A stretch of DNA of 64,000 nucleotides from Inonotus obliquus (Eukaryota; Basidiomycota; Agaricomycetes; Hymenochaetales; Hymenochaetaceae). Numbering within the stretch: the stretch's first letter is position 1; every line of letters begins with the position of its first letter. Made by a program: the position numbers and the translations under genes. The notes under the pieces were generated by a model, which was not told where the DNA came from, ran no database searches, and worked only from the letters and a program-made list of their open reading frames with translations. Where the stretch lies: assembly GCA_032164295.1 (NCBI GenBank), contig JAJHTX010000003.1, positions 3,658,001-3,722,000 on the forward strand. The letters are read 5' to 3'. This document shows, in pieces, positions 1 through 9,566 of the stretch.

Positions 1-262
1 CCTTGCAATACCGACCTGTACCGACGTTTTTCCCACGGTACCGACCCTCTCGATTCCGGACAAGAACACATTCCCCCCGACATCTAGCTGATCCAGCACC
101 CCTTTCTATTATTCCTTTGGTTCTCTTTACATCCCCCTTCTACAGACAACAAGTACCGTGAGCGTACTGGATAAGTACTGCCTCATTTGGCCCTCCCCGT
201 ATTCTTATACCATACACCCCTCGACCGGTACCTCCGGTACCGGCCGCGTTCTCGCACATTTA
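1..262 (+). mobile_element. Solo LTR copy A (3' part; runs off the left edge)
   Basis: This is the 3' end of the same LTR family found complete at 1935-4692 (without its nested insert) and, reversed, at 5512-6800. Bases 1-262 match 4437-4692 almost base for base, including the GGTACC-rich stretch and the terminal ctcgcacatt. It ends at 262, where LINE ORF1 sequence begins, so the LTR truncates the LINE 5' end. The left end lies outside the window, so its target duplication cannot be checked. Confidence 0.75.
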
Positions 263-1213
263 TCGCCAAAACACAGGAAACTCCCCCCAATCACCACCAA
301 GGCAAAGGACCCCACCCTGGTAATCACTTACAACCCCCCAATCCTGGCCAACAACCACCCCACCGACTACCTACTCAGCAAAGCTGCCAGAGACGTCGTG
401 CAGTCTCTGCCGACGGCCAGCAAGCTTCGCGTTCTAGCCGCCAGATGGAATCCCAAGGGACATGCCATCATTACCTTCGCAGCAGGCAACGGCGTCACCG
501 AACAAATCGACCTCCAGGCACAGGCCATTGCAAGCCGGCTGGTCAACACTACCTCTGAAGTCGAGGCGCGCAGGGTTGTCCCGCACGCTACACTCAACAT
601 ATCCATGGTACCTGTGCGCTTCAACACAAAGGACCAAGCTTTCACTCAGGACGAGGTCCTGGCAGAGCTGAGAGCCAACCCCATCCTTCAACACATTAAA
701 CTAGCGACGACTCCCTACTACACCGCCAGACCAGAACGGCTGGCGGAGCAAGGTGAGCGCGCTCTGCTCACATGCCCAATCTCCATTACCTTCGACGACC
801 CCAAGGGGGACGTCCGCGAGCGACTTATGAATAAGCCGCTCGTCTACCTCTTCGGGAGGAGGCTGAGGCTGTCATACAGACACCCTCGCCCCCCCTTCAC
901 ACAATGCACTAAGTGCCAAGCGCTGGGACACGTAGCTAAAGGCTGCAAACGAGTACCCCTATGCGCACACTGCAACCTGAATCACAGGACAGAGGACCAC
1001 CGCGCTAAGTGCAGACTCTGCGCGAGTGAAGGCATACCCGCCGGCACAGACTGTCCCCACCCTAAACTCTGCCATAACTGCCTAGGGCGCCACTCGGCCA
1101 CAGACCCTACATGCCCCAGACGCAAAACGTACCAGTCTACGGCGCCTCTTATCATCACCTCCTCAGCTAGCGAACCTGGCTCCAAAATCGAAATGAGCGA
1201 AGAAGATTTGTAA
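263..1213 (+). pseudogene. LINE ORF1, gag-like RNA-binding protein (5' truncated)
   Basis: The frame is open from inside the LTR at 1-262 to a TAA at 1211-1213, so only the part after 262 (about 315 residues) is original ORF1. The C-terminal third carries several Cys/His knuckles: CTKCQALGHVAKGC at about 906-947, followed by CAHC, CRLC and CHNC clusters up to 1120. Such knuckles bind nucleic acid in LINE ORF1 proteins, which coat the element RNA in the ribonucleoprotein particle. The TAA overlaps the ATG of ORF2 (TAATG). The native start codon has been lost to the LTR insertion, so the gene is presumably dead. The GC-rich codon use matches the rest of the LINE. Confidence 0.75.
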
Positions 1214-1934
1214 TGGTGTGGATCTACCAATGGAATGTAGGACGGCACAGAGCCGCCATGGAGCAACTCATTGCTAACTTCAACCAAATCTCAATTAACC
1301 ATAGACCCCTACTAATACTAATCCAAGAACCACCGTGGTACCGAATCGGCATCACTCCGTCCCTAATAGATAAAGAGGGGGAGGAGGTCTATGGCCTCCC
1401 CAACCTCCCAGGATACACCGCTTGCCTACCTCCGGGCGCTCCAAAGGACCGCCCAAGAGTAGCCACTCTAGTATCCAAACTCCTCCCTTCGTCAGGATGG
1501 ACGATAGTGGGACCACTCTCTCACGGCACTGACGTGCTAACCATCCAAATACAAGGTACTAATATCTGCAATTACTACGGCTGCCAACCACCAGACTCCA
1601 GACGCAGGGACAACCACCCTGAGGCGTACCCTGGGGAAACCTTCCTCTATAGCCTCCCCTTTAACCTAGCCTCTCAAACCATCTTTGCGGGAGACTTCAA
1701 CCGCACGAGGGACAGCTGGACCTCCTTACCGGTCCGACTGTACCGGGACCGACAAAGCAAGAAACTGGACGACTTCTTCCAAGAGAACACCCTCCAACCA
1801 GCCTTCGACCCAGACACTCCAACGCGCAGGGAGGCGAACAGCCTAATCGACATGATATGGGTACCAACAACAATGGACGCCACGCAGATCCGTGACTCCT
1901 ATGTAGTGGAATACACCAGACTCTCCGACCACGC
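1213..1934 (+). pseudogene. LINE ORF2 segment 1: apurinic-type endonuclease domain
   Basis: ORF2 starts with an ATG whose A is the last base of the ORF1 stop codon. The segment reads as an exonuclease-endonuclease-phosphatase domain: QWNVGR near the start, LILIQEPP (Mg-binding Glu), IFAGDFNR at about 1678 and the C-terminal LSDH just before the break. In LINEs this domain nicks target DNA to prime reverse transcription. The frame is cut at 1934 by the solo LTR at 1935-4692. ACGC at 1931-1934 is repeated at 4693-4696, and joining across it continues LSDH directly into segment 2. Confidence 0.8.
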
Positions 1935-2212
1935 TGAAGAGAACTACGTGCGGCTGAGCTCGGTATCGAGCCCGGTATCCCATTCTACGCTTATCCCATG
2001 CTACGGTACTGTCCCATCTACACTTTCCAGTATCCACCAGCACACCCAGAGAAACTGCCGGTCCCATTTCTCGAAGTACTGAACGCCGAGAGTACCGGTA
2101 CCGAGCGCCAAGAAACCCGGTACCGAGAATACCGAGAGTACCGAGTGCCGAGAAACCCGGTACCGAGACAATTTGGCAATTCGACATGCTCTCATGACAT
2201 GGATCAGACGTC

Positions 2213-3676
2213 TGTTTATCTCCGTGGAGGGTTCGTTGATTCTTGATCGACGGACCAATCTGGCTAATTCCTCGGTTTGAGGGGTTAATCCAAATTCTAC
2301 AATACTGGTTATGGAATTGCTAATTACCTTAGTGGACTGTGTAGCTGATCCGATCTGAAACAACTAGCAACTAACTAATATTGCAGTTGAACCTGATACT
2401 ATAATCGTACAGTATTAAGTCGGCGTGAAGACGCGATTGTTATACTGATTGTTATTCACGATAAGGGAATATCGGGAATCGCACTACGTTGTGAGTAGCT
2501 CGTACCGTGCAGACAATAGGGAGAACAATCTAGTTGCAATCCGTATTTTTAGCTTCACTTCGATTTCACACAATCGGTTCAGTTCAGCCGTGTCGCTACT
2601 GGTAATTTACTGGCTCGCAAGTAATTGATGTTACGATTTAACTTAGGGACTTATGGTAGGGTCCCTTGACTTGGATTAAACTGCTAGGTCGGCTCTACGA
2701 TGGCCTCCTTATATACTAATTTACATGTGTGACGTTACTACCTTGTTACTTACTGTTTATGGTATTTATCTGTTTCTTCCTCTATGATACCTGGTCCGTG
2801 CTTTCTCTTTACTTCCTTCCTCATTTCACTACCTCTGTGTTACTAGCCTCTCTTTGATCAGTTTAGTGTAGTGGGCGGTACCATCTTGTAGATAGGTTTG
2901 ATCCTTGTGTAGGTAACGGCACTTGATCTAGTTCAGCTATTCTAGGTAATTGCTGAGTCATCTGTCCTTGTATTTCGGGTCTCGTTGGTATCGGTGGGAT
3001 CGGTCGTGGTACAGTCAGCCAGTTTCGAATAGTTTGCACTCGTGTATATCCTGGCGTTGTCCTAGCGCGTTGTAGGGTTATCCCTTGTACTCCTTGTAGG
3101 TGTATTACTCCGCCGTACTGTTCTACCTTTATTTCCATTATGGTATATCCATAAGGTAATCCTCGACTTATGTAATTCATTATCCAATGCCCCCAAGCAT
3201 ATGCAGTTCTCTCATTCGTTCCGGCTTGGTCTCGCTTGTAGGCAATGTCGACGTCTACTATAGCTGCGTCGCATCGTTCGTGTCTTCCTTCCTGTGCTAC
3301 GTTTCGTATTCCAATCATCATTACAAAGTATCCGGCGTCGTAGGATAATACTCGTATCTCCCTTTCATAAGCCTTTTGCATTTGTTGGTTAGGGTCGTAG
3401 GTTAGTTCTACAAATCGACGTCGTATCATTATGTCGGCTTGTCCGTTCATTATGTCTCCGTAAGTGATCTCTCTGATTAATTCTCGCATTAGTCCTCCAG
3501 CTAGTTCTTTAGCTGGGCGGCACGTGTTGCAACATCGTAGTATATTGCTTCGCGGTGTCGGGGGAACGATGGGCTGTTCTAGTACTTGTATTACTGCCGC
3601 TAACCGTTCTTGTATCCAACGTAGGACGCTCATAGTTATTGGCTTATTAATGATGGATAATACTACCTTTCTAACA
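2213..3676 (-). mobile_element. Solo LTR G (1464 bp) nested in LTR copy B, with an ORF in U3
   Basis: On the minus strand it starts TGTTAGAAAG and ends GATAAACA. It is flanked by a 5-bp target duplication ACGTC at 2208-2212 and 3677-3681. The copy of the host LTR at 5512-6800 lacks exactly this segment, which proves an insertion. A minus-strand TATA box (tatataagg) lies at about 2706-2714, after the ORF, as expected for U3. No internal region remains. Confidence 0.85.
2863..3633 (-). CDS. U3-encoded protein of unknown function (256 aa) in solo LTR G
   Basis: I do not recognise this protein. The first ATG inside the LTR is at 3633, 43 bases from the LTR start; the frame also stays open into the flanking LTR up to 3699. 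The ORF is uninterrupted for 256 codons. It shares length, position and a set of residues with the 258-aa ORF in the LTRs of the 13.9 kb element at 25699-39634. Both have a proline patch, then a CxxC (CNTC here), then a helix with L-x-LIRE, and later a Cys followed by a D/V-rich strand ending in DIAY or ADYV and an AW pair (CDAAIVDVDIAY...YAWGHW). No signal peptide or clear membrane segment is seen. A DNA- or RNA-binding role for the CxxC is only a guess. Confidence 0.7.
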   Translation of the reverse strand: MSVLRWIQERLAAVIQVLEQPIVPPTPRSNILRCCNTCRPAKELAGGLMRELIREITYGDIMNGQADIMIRRRFVELTYDPNQQMQKAYEREIRVLSYDAGYFVMMIGIRNVAQEGRHERCDAAIVDVDIAYKRDQAGTNERTAYAWGHWIMNYISRGLPYGYTIMEIKVEQYGGVIHLQGVQGITLQRARTTPGYTRVQTIRNWLTVPRPIPPIPTRPEIQGQMTQQLPRIAELDQVPLPTQGSNLSTRWYRPLH

Positions 3677-4692
3677 ACGTCTTCCTCTCTGGTATTCATT
3701 CCTGATGGTTGGACTATGCATGCCGGTTCTTTGGGGAAGCTCAGGGTCAGTATCTGTTAAGGTTTTCAGGTCCAGTACCACCAGAAACGTGTCGGTATCA
3801 ATCAGCAGGGGCGCAGATCTCTTGTCCTGAGGACTTTTCATCCAGGGGTACTATATGCTACGTTTTCATTGGTATCTTGTCCTCCCTAACCCTTTCTTGT
3901 TGTCCCCCTGATGGCGCTGCAATGTTCACTTTCCTTGTTACATTTTTATTCAGACTTTTCTTTGTTTTGATCTTCCTTTCTACTTTCTCCTTTTGGATTT
4001 ATGAGCTAACTACGGTACAGTAGTATAAATATCTCCTCCTGTACGTAGTAGCTCTCCAGGTAATCTTAGGAGCTAGCCTCTAACGTGAGGGCTCAGGTTT
4101 CCTCACCCCCTTCCCAGTCCCGTCTCAGTCTCATCTCGAGTTCCATCCCAGTTCTGTCCCAGTTCCGTCTCAAGTGAACCTCAGGAGTTAGCCTCCCGTG
4201 CGAGGGCTCAGGTTTGCTTCCCAGTCCAGTCGACACCTTCATCTACCAGTCTCCCTCATTCTGTTTCTCGCTATACCACCCCGTGCTAGCTGTTTCCTTG
4301 CAGTACCGACCTGTACCGACATTTTTCCCACGGTACCGATGTTTTGTTATTCTTCGTATTTTGCACATCCACCTTTCGTTTCTGTACTGAGCTTTTGTTT
4401 TACAACGTTTCTGCACATACCGATCCTGTTCGTTCAAGTACCGACCTGTACCGACGTTTTTCCCACGGTACCGACCCTCTCGATTCCGGACAAGAACACA
4501 TTCCCCCCGACATCTAGCTGATCCAGCACCCCTTTCTATTATTCCTTTGGTTCTCTTTACATCCCCCTTCTACAGACAACAAGTACCGTGAGCGTACTGG
4601 ATAAGTACTGCCTCATTTGGCCCTACCCGTATTCTTATACCATACACCCCTCGACCGGTACCTCCGGTACCGGCCGCGATCTCGCACATTCA

Positions 4693-5511
4693 ACGCCCTA
4701 CTCAAATGGTCCCTCCAACTGGACCTCCCTGACGCGCCAGAATCCAGGCCACCACTAGACGAGTCAAAGAAGAAGGATTGGCTCGACATAGTGACGCCAG
4801 CCACAGTCAGACTCCTCGCGCGTCCTGCAGAGGACGCGGAGGAACTAGACTCCAGAGTCAAAAGACTCACGAAGGTGATGCGGGAAGCGGCCTTGCAGCT
4901 GCGCCCCGCAAAACCTACCAAACTCAAAACGGTGGACTGGTGGAATGACCACTGCCGCCAGGCCCTAAACGATCTGCGAGAGTGCCCCCCTTCCGAACGA
5001 AACGCTAAGGCCGCCGGCCTGAACGCCTCGATTCGGAAGGCAAAAAGGGAGTTCTACGAAGAAAAAGTCTCTAATGCTAACCAATACAACCTTTGGAACT
5101 GGGCGAAGGTAGGCAGGGGCATCCGTCCCACGCCAATACCGTCGCTCAGGACCAGGGACGGCTTCACACGAACAGACATGGAGAAAGGTGAATTGTTCCG
5201 CCAGACCTACTTCCCACCCACACAAGCGGACCCCTCACCTCCAACCAACACCTGCGACAACAACAGCGAGCGGCGGTCACACCCCTTCACTAGGAAGGAG
5301 ATGATGGACGCAATTCGACACACGTCCAACCTCTCCGCTCCTGGCCTCTCAGAAATAGGCTACCGCCCACTCAAGTGGCTGCTGGCGGAACTGCCTAACG
5401 AGTTTCTCTCACTCTTCAACGACTGCTTACATCTAGGGCACCACCCGAAAACATGGCGGGCGGCGAAGGTAGTAATGATTCGCAAACCCAACAAGAAGGA
5501 TCCTTTCGCGC
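4693..5511 (+). pseudogene. LINE ORF2 segment 2: linker and N-terminal reverse transcriptase
   Basis: It continues the ORF2 frame after solo LTR B. It encodes the EN-RT linker (WWNDHCRQALNDL at about 4938) and the start of the RT domain: FTRKEMMDAI at about 5287, the SAPGLSEIGYRPLKW block at about 5336, and the thumb-side VVMIRKPNKKDPF at about 5471 (RT motifs 0-1). It is cut at 5511 by the reverse-orientation solo LTR. The duplicated bases GCGC at 5508-5511 recur at 6801-6804, and joining them reads DPFAPRSYRPI, a normal RT motif. No stop codon falls inside the segment. Confidence 0.8.
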
Positions 5512-6800
5512 TAAATGTGCGAGAACGCGGCCGGTACCGAAGGTACCAGTCGAGGGGTGTATGGTATAAGAAAACGGGGAGGGCCAAATGAGGCAGTACT
5601 TATCCAGTACGCTCACGGTACTTGTTGTCTGTAGAAGGGGGATGTAAAGGGAGTCAAAGGAATAATAGAAAGAGGTGCTGGACCAGCTAGACGTTGGAGG
5701 GAAGGTGTTCTTGTCCGGAATCGAGAGGGTCGGTACCGTGGGAAAAATGTCGGTACAGGTCGGTACTTGAATGAACGGGATCGGTATGTGCAGAAACGTT
5801 GTAAAACAAAAGCTCAGTACAGAAACGAAAGGTGGACGTGCAGAATACGAAGAATAACAAAACGTCGGTACCGTGGGAAAAACGTCGGTACAGGTCGGTA
5901 CTGTAAGAAAACAGCTAGCACGGGGTGGTATAGCAAGAAACTGAAGGGGAGAGACTGGTGGATGAAGGTGTCGACTGGACTGGGAAGCAAACCTGAGCCC
6001 TCACACGGGAGGCTAACTCTGAAGGTTTACTTGAGACGGAACTAGGATGGGACTGAGACGAAGCTTGAGAGGAGACTGAGACGGAACTGAGAAGGGGGTG
6101 AGGAAACCCGAGCCCTCACGCTAGAGGCTAGCTCCTAAGATTACCTGGAGAGCTACTACGTACAGGAGGAGATATTTATACTACTGTACCGTAGTTAGCT
6201 CATAAGTCCAAAAGGGGAAAGTAAAAAGGAAGATCAAAACAAAGAAAAGTCTGAAGAAAAATATAACAAGGAAAGTGAATATTGCACCGCCATCAGGGGG
6301 ACAACAAGAAAGGGTTAGGGAGGACAAGATACCAATGAAAACGTAGCATATAGTATCCCTGGATGAAAAGTCCTCAGGACAAGAGAACTGCACCCCTGCT
6401 GATTGATACCGACACGTTCCTGGTGGTACCGGACCTGAAAACCTTAACGGATACTGACCCTGAGCTTTCCCAAAGAACCAGCATACATAGTCCAACCATC
6501 AGGAATGAATACCAGAGAGGAAGACGTCTGATCCATGTCATGAGAGCATGTCGAATAGTCAATTTGTCTTGGTACCGGGTTTCTCGGCACTCGGTACTCT
6601 CGGTATTCTCGGTACCGGGTTTCTTGGCGCTCGGTACCGGTACTCTCGGCGTTCGGTACTTCGAGAAATGGGACCGACGGTTTCTCTGGGTGTGCTGGTG
6701 GATACTGGAAGGTGTAGATGGGACTGTACCGTAGCATGGGGTAAGCATAGAATAGGATACCAGGCTTGATACCGAGCTCAGCTGCACGTAGTTCTCTTCA
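5512..6800 (-). mobile_element. Solo LTR copy C (1289 bp), reverse orientation
   Basis: Its reverse complement matches LTR copy B without the 2213-3676 insert, with point differences of a few percent by eye. It is flanked by a 4-bp target duplication GCGC (5508-5511, 6801-6804). It begins TGAAGAGAAC on the minus strand and ends CATTTA, so the last CA has decayed to TA. It lies inside LINE ORF2 head to head with copy B. Together with copy A this makes three hits of one LTR family on the same LINE. Confidence 0.85.
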
Positions 6801-7144
6801 GCGCCAAGGTCCTACAGACCAATCACACTGGAGGAGACGCTCGGTAAAATCATGGAGAAGATGATAGCTAACCGTCTGCAATTCCTGGCGAACACAGAGA
6901 AATGGCTACCGCCGAATCAATTCGGCGGACGCCAGGGCCATGCCGTTCACGACGTGGCCCTCTCACTAACTAACCTGGTGGAGACGGCATGGAGAAGGAA
7001 CCTGAAGTGCTCGGCCCTAGCGGTCGACATTCAAGGGTTCTTCGACATGGTCGAACCTACCAAGCTGAGGGAAACCCTGGACTCCCTAGGCTGCCCGACG
7101 GACACGAACACATGGATCTACTCCTTCATGACGAAGAGGGAAGT
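6801..7144 (+). pseudogene. LINE ORF2 segment 3: reverse transcriptase motifs 2-3
   Basis: It encodes SYRPITLEETLGKIMEKMIANRL at about 6810-6880, the QFGGRQGHAVHD block and the first catalytic Asp in ALAVDIQGFFD at about 7015-7047, which corresponds to RT palm motif A. The frame is intact. It is cut at 7144 by the chromovirus, whose 5-bp target duplication GAAGT lies at 7140-7144 and 13625-13629. Joining across gives KREVALSFDG in frame. Confidence 0.8.
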
Positions 7145-7591
7145 TGTTACGACGTCTTTTCTCTTTTCCTCATACGGTCATTCTTTCTATTCGTCGACGC
7201 ATATTTACTTTCATTTTAATCACGTTCCTTACTTAATCCCTACTGGCTTAGCTAATCACAATCTATAACAACTTTATCCCGCCATTCCCTTTCTTCCTTT
7301 GTTTCTGTTTGTCTTTGTTTATACTGTACAGTTTATGTAAAGCTTTCCCACGACGTCTGTGTATATAAGGCTGGATCAGAGAGTTAGGGTTTCCCCACTC
7401 TCTTGTTCTAGTACTATCACCTACGTCGCAGGTAAGTCGTATGATACCTGTATATTAGATAGACGTTCTAATCTAGTACTATCACCTACGTCGCAGACTC
7501 CGGTCTCTTGTGATTAAGTGGTAGCTCGTCTTCTTGCTCGTCGACGTCTCTGATCCTGTGATCGACGTCTCTGACTGCGCAAGGCGTAACA
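7145..7591 (+). repeat. 5' LTR of the 6.5 kb chromovirus
   Basis: It begins TGTTACGACG and ends TAACA. It contains the TATA box at 7362-7368, an inferred transcription start near 7397 and an internal direct repeat: ctagtactatcacctacgtc occurs at about 7409 and again at about 7473. It is rich in GTCGAC/CGACGT motifs, like the internal region. Confidence 0.93.
7362..7407 (+). promoter_or_regulatory. LTR core promoter and predicted self-primer (first nucleotides of the RNA)
   Basis: TATATAA at 7362-7368 is followed 35 bases later by actctcttgtt (7397-7407), directly after CCCC. That 11-mer is the exact reverse complement of the sequence at 7593-7603 just after the 5' LTR. In Tf1 of fission yeast the first 11 nt of the RNA fold back to prime reverse transcription; the spacing here fits the same mechanism. 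The start site at 7397 is inferred. Confidence 0.7.
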
Positions 7592-7592
7592 T

Positions 7593-7603
7593 AACAAGAG
7601 AGT
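7593..7603 (+). promoter_or_regulatory. Primer-binding site (self-primed, Tf1-like)
   Basis: aacaagagagt starts one base after the 5' LTR end and pairs perfectly over 11 nt with 7397-7407 in the predicted RNA leader; the bases on either side do not pair. No tRNA 3' end (TGG start) is evident at this position. Confidence 0.7.
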
Positions 7604-7960
7604 CTCTTAACTCGTGTCGTTGTTGTCGACGTTAAAACAACAAACTCGTACGTGTCTCTAACATCCTCCGTTCCACCTCTGTTTCTCTCGTTGTCGACGT
7701 TGGTCAGTGGATAGTTGTCAGACCCCTGAGACGATCGTATACCTATTGTTGGTGAAGTGTCGTCCCACGTCCTTACTCGACGTTTGACTTAGACACCTCT
7801 CTCTGACAACGCTACCGTCGGTTGTCGCTTGCGGCAAGAAAGCCCAGTAGTGTCTTGCGGATACGTTTTGTTGGAAAGTCGTTTGTCGAAGTGTTGCTGA
7901 ACCCCCTGAGACGACGTGAGAGTTCACGTGCTATCTGAGCGTCGAGTCGATCGACGTTAC

Positions 7961-8182
7961 ATGTCCGGTGTACCACGTTCCCTCCGTGAGTATATCGGGT
8001 TTCTCGAGTGTTACCCCACCTACGCGATCGTCGGTTATTACCTCGACGATAACGATCATCTTGTTCCTTTCGAAGTCGGAGCTTATTTTGAGGTCGTCGG
8101 TCACTTCCATCGCGCACTCATTACCTGGGTACCGACCGTCCGCATCTACGAGTTGTGGACGCCTCTAACCCGTCGACGTTGA
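7961..8182 (+). CDS. Small ORF upstream of gag (possible gag N-terminus)
   Basis: ATG at 7961 opens a 73-codon frame (MSGVPRSLREYIG...) ending at TGA 8180-8182. The protein looks real rather than random: it has a DDNDHLVPFEVGAYFEV stretch and an HFHRALITW stretch. The gag frame opens at 8167, one frame forward, with sequence that also looks coding before gag's first ATG at 8496. The small ORF may therefore be the true start of gag, joined by a +1 shift, a short intron or a 1-base mutation. I do not recognise a domain. Confidence 0.4.
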   Translation: MSGVPRSLREYIGFLECYPTYAIVGYYLDDNDHLVPFEVGAYFEVVGHFHRALITWVPTVRIYELWTPLTRRR

Positions 8183-9566
8183 CAAACTGCCTTTAACACA
8201 AGAGCAGTTAGCGGCGCTCCCCTCCAACTCCGTCGTCGACGAGCAGGACAACGTTACAGTCACCGACAAACAAGGCAATAAGTTCGAATCCTGGTGGTCG
8301 CCGACTAGCAAGTCTTGGGTGTTGTGGGATAACGACGAACACACAAAGACTTTCAGGTGGAAGCCGAGAAATCCGTCACCACCGACAGCTGCCCCCACAC
8401 CACCGCCTCGATCTCCCGCTCCCTCGTCGCCGTCTCTACCTTCGACGTCGACTGCCTTTGGACTGACACGAACTTCGTCGAACCCTCGAACGACGATGTC
8501 ATCCCTCACCGCCGAACAAATCCAGGACTTCGCCGCTTTGGTCGCGGCGGCGATGTCTGCACAACAAAGGCAAGCGCCTAAACCGTCGACGATGAAAGAT
8601 CTTGGGATCGCACCGCCGACGCCGTTCGCTGGAGGCAAAGATTACCTCCGATTCCGTCGAGAATGCCTGGCGTACATTAGCGCCGACGACACCCAGTCGA
8701 TCTTCACCAATGACAAGAAGAAGATCTCTTTCGTGCTGTCATACATGAAAGAGGGTACGGCGTCGACGTGGGCGCAGAACTATTATGACGGAATAACAAA
8801 CAACCAGGGAGCCATAACGATCGTCGACACTTTTAAGAAGTTCCTTGAAAAGATCGACCAGTCCTTTAAGGACCCTGGCGAGAAGGACCGAGCGTACACT
8901 CGGTGGACAGAGATGCGCCAAGGAAACGCCGACGCCGGCGTTTTCCTCGCCAATTTCGAGATCGCGATGAGTCAAGCAGGAGTCAAAACGACGGACGTCA
9001 ACGTCGTGCTTCCGCAGCTGAAGAAGGCTCTTCGTGAGGAGGTAGCGACGGCGATCATTCGTCTCCCGACGAAACCGACGGATTATGACACGATGAAAGG
9101 GTACGCCATCATGTTTGATGCGAACGAGCGCGAAGTTCGTCAACTGCGTAACCAGAAGACACCGACGCAACCACTACCGCGTCGACAAGTCCACCCGCCG
9201 GCACCACAACAGCCGGCCCTGTTCGATCCTTCGCGCGGCGACAAAAAGGATGCGACGGGAATTACCTTCGGGGGCCAAGGTGAACCGATGCAGGACATCC
9301 TTCGACGGCTTCGTCGCGAAGGAAGGTGTTTCCAGTGTGGCAAACAAGGCCACATCTCCGCAAATTGTCCGACACCTACGACCAAACAACAAGTTCGTGC
9401 GGTCATCGCCGAATTATCGGAGCAGGCGAAGGAACTGCTTCGTGAGGTTTTGTTCGCGGACGCTGACGTGGAAGCGGCAAGGGCAGCAGCGGCTCGTCGA
9501 TTGCAAGAAGAAGAAGTCGTCGATGAAAGTAATCCCGACGACGAGGATTTTTCGATCAGCCAGTAG
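8167..9566 (+). CDS. gag: Chromovirus gag polyprotein
   Basis: The frame is open from 8167; the first ATG is at 8496 (MSSLTAEQIQDF), giving 356 residues to the TAG at 9564-9566. The stretch before 8496 still looks coding (KLPLTQEQLAALPSNSVVD). The core has the retrotransposon gag signature, with FRRECLAYI and a W-A-Q-NYYDG block around 8650-8790, which forms the particle. A single CCHC knuckle, CFQCGKQGHISANC at about 9328-9369, binds the element RNA. The C-terminus is acidic. The stop overlaps the pol frame, which lies one base back (-1), so pol is presumably made by frameshifting. Confidence 0.85.

Larger units (their letters stand above)
1935..4692 (+). mobile_element. Solo LTR copy B (about 1.3 kb) carrying a nested LTR
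   Basis: It begins TGAAGAGAAC and ends CACATTCA (TG...CA), with a 4-bp target duplication ACGC at 1931-1934 and 4693-4696. Without the nested 2213-3676 insert it is about 1.29 kb and matches the reverse complement of 5512-6800 along its whole length. A TATA-like agtataaatatc lies near 4020. It holds seven GGTACC palindromes, near 2090-2165 and 4330-4675. No internal gag or pol remains, so it is a solo LTR left by LTR-LTR recombination. Nothing that looks coding was found in it. Confidence 0.85.

Noticed and set aside
3709..4023. 104-codon hydrophobic ORF in LTR copy B, also present in copy C (6181-6495, minus)
   Set aside because: It starts at TTG, not ATG, and its conservation is simply that of the LTR sequence. 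Substitutions between copies change residues freely.
8165..8638. Minus-strand 157-codon frame opposite chromovirus gag
   Set aside because: It is a shadow of the GTCGAC-rich gag strand and matches no protein pattern.
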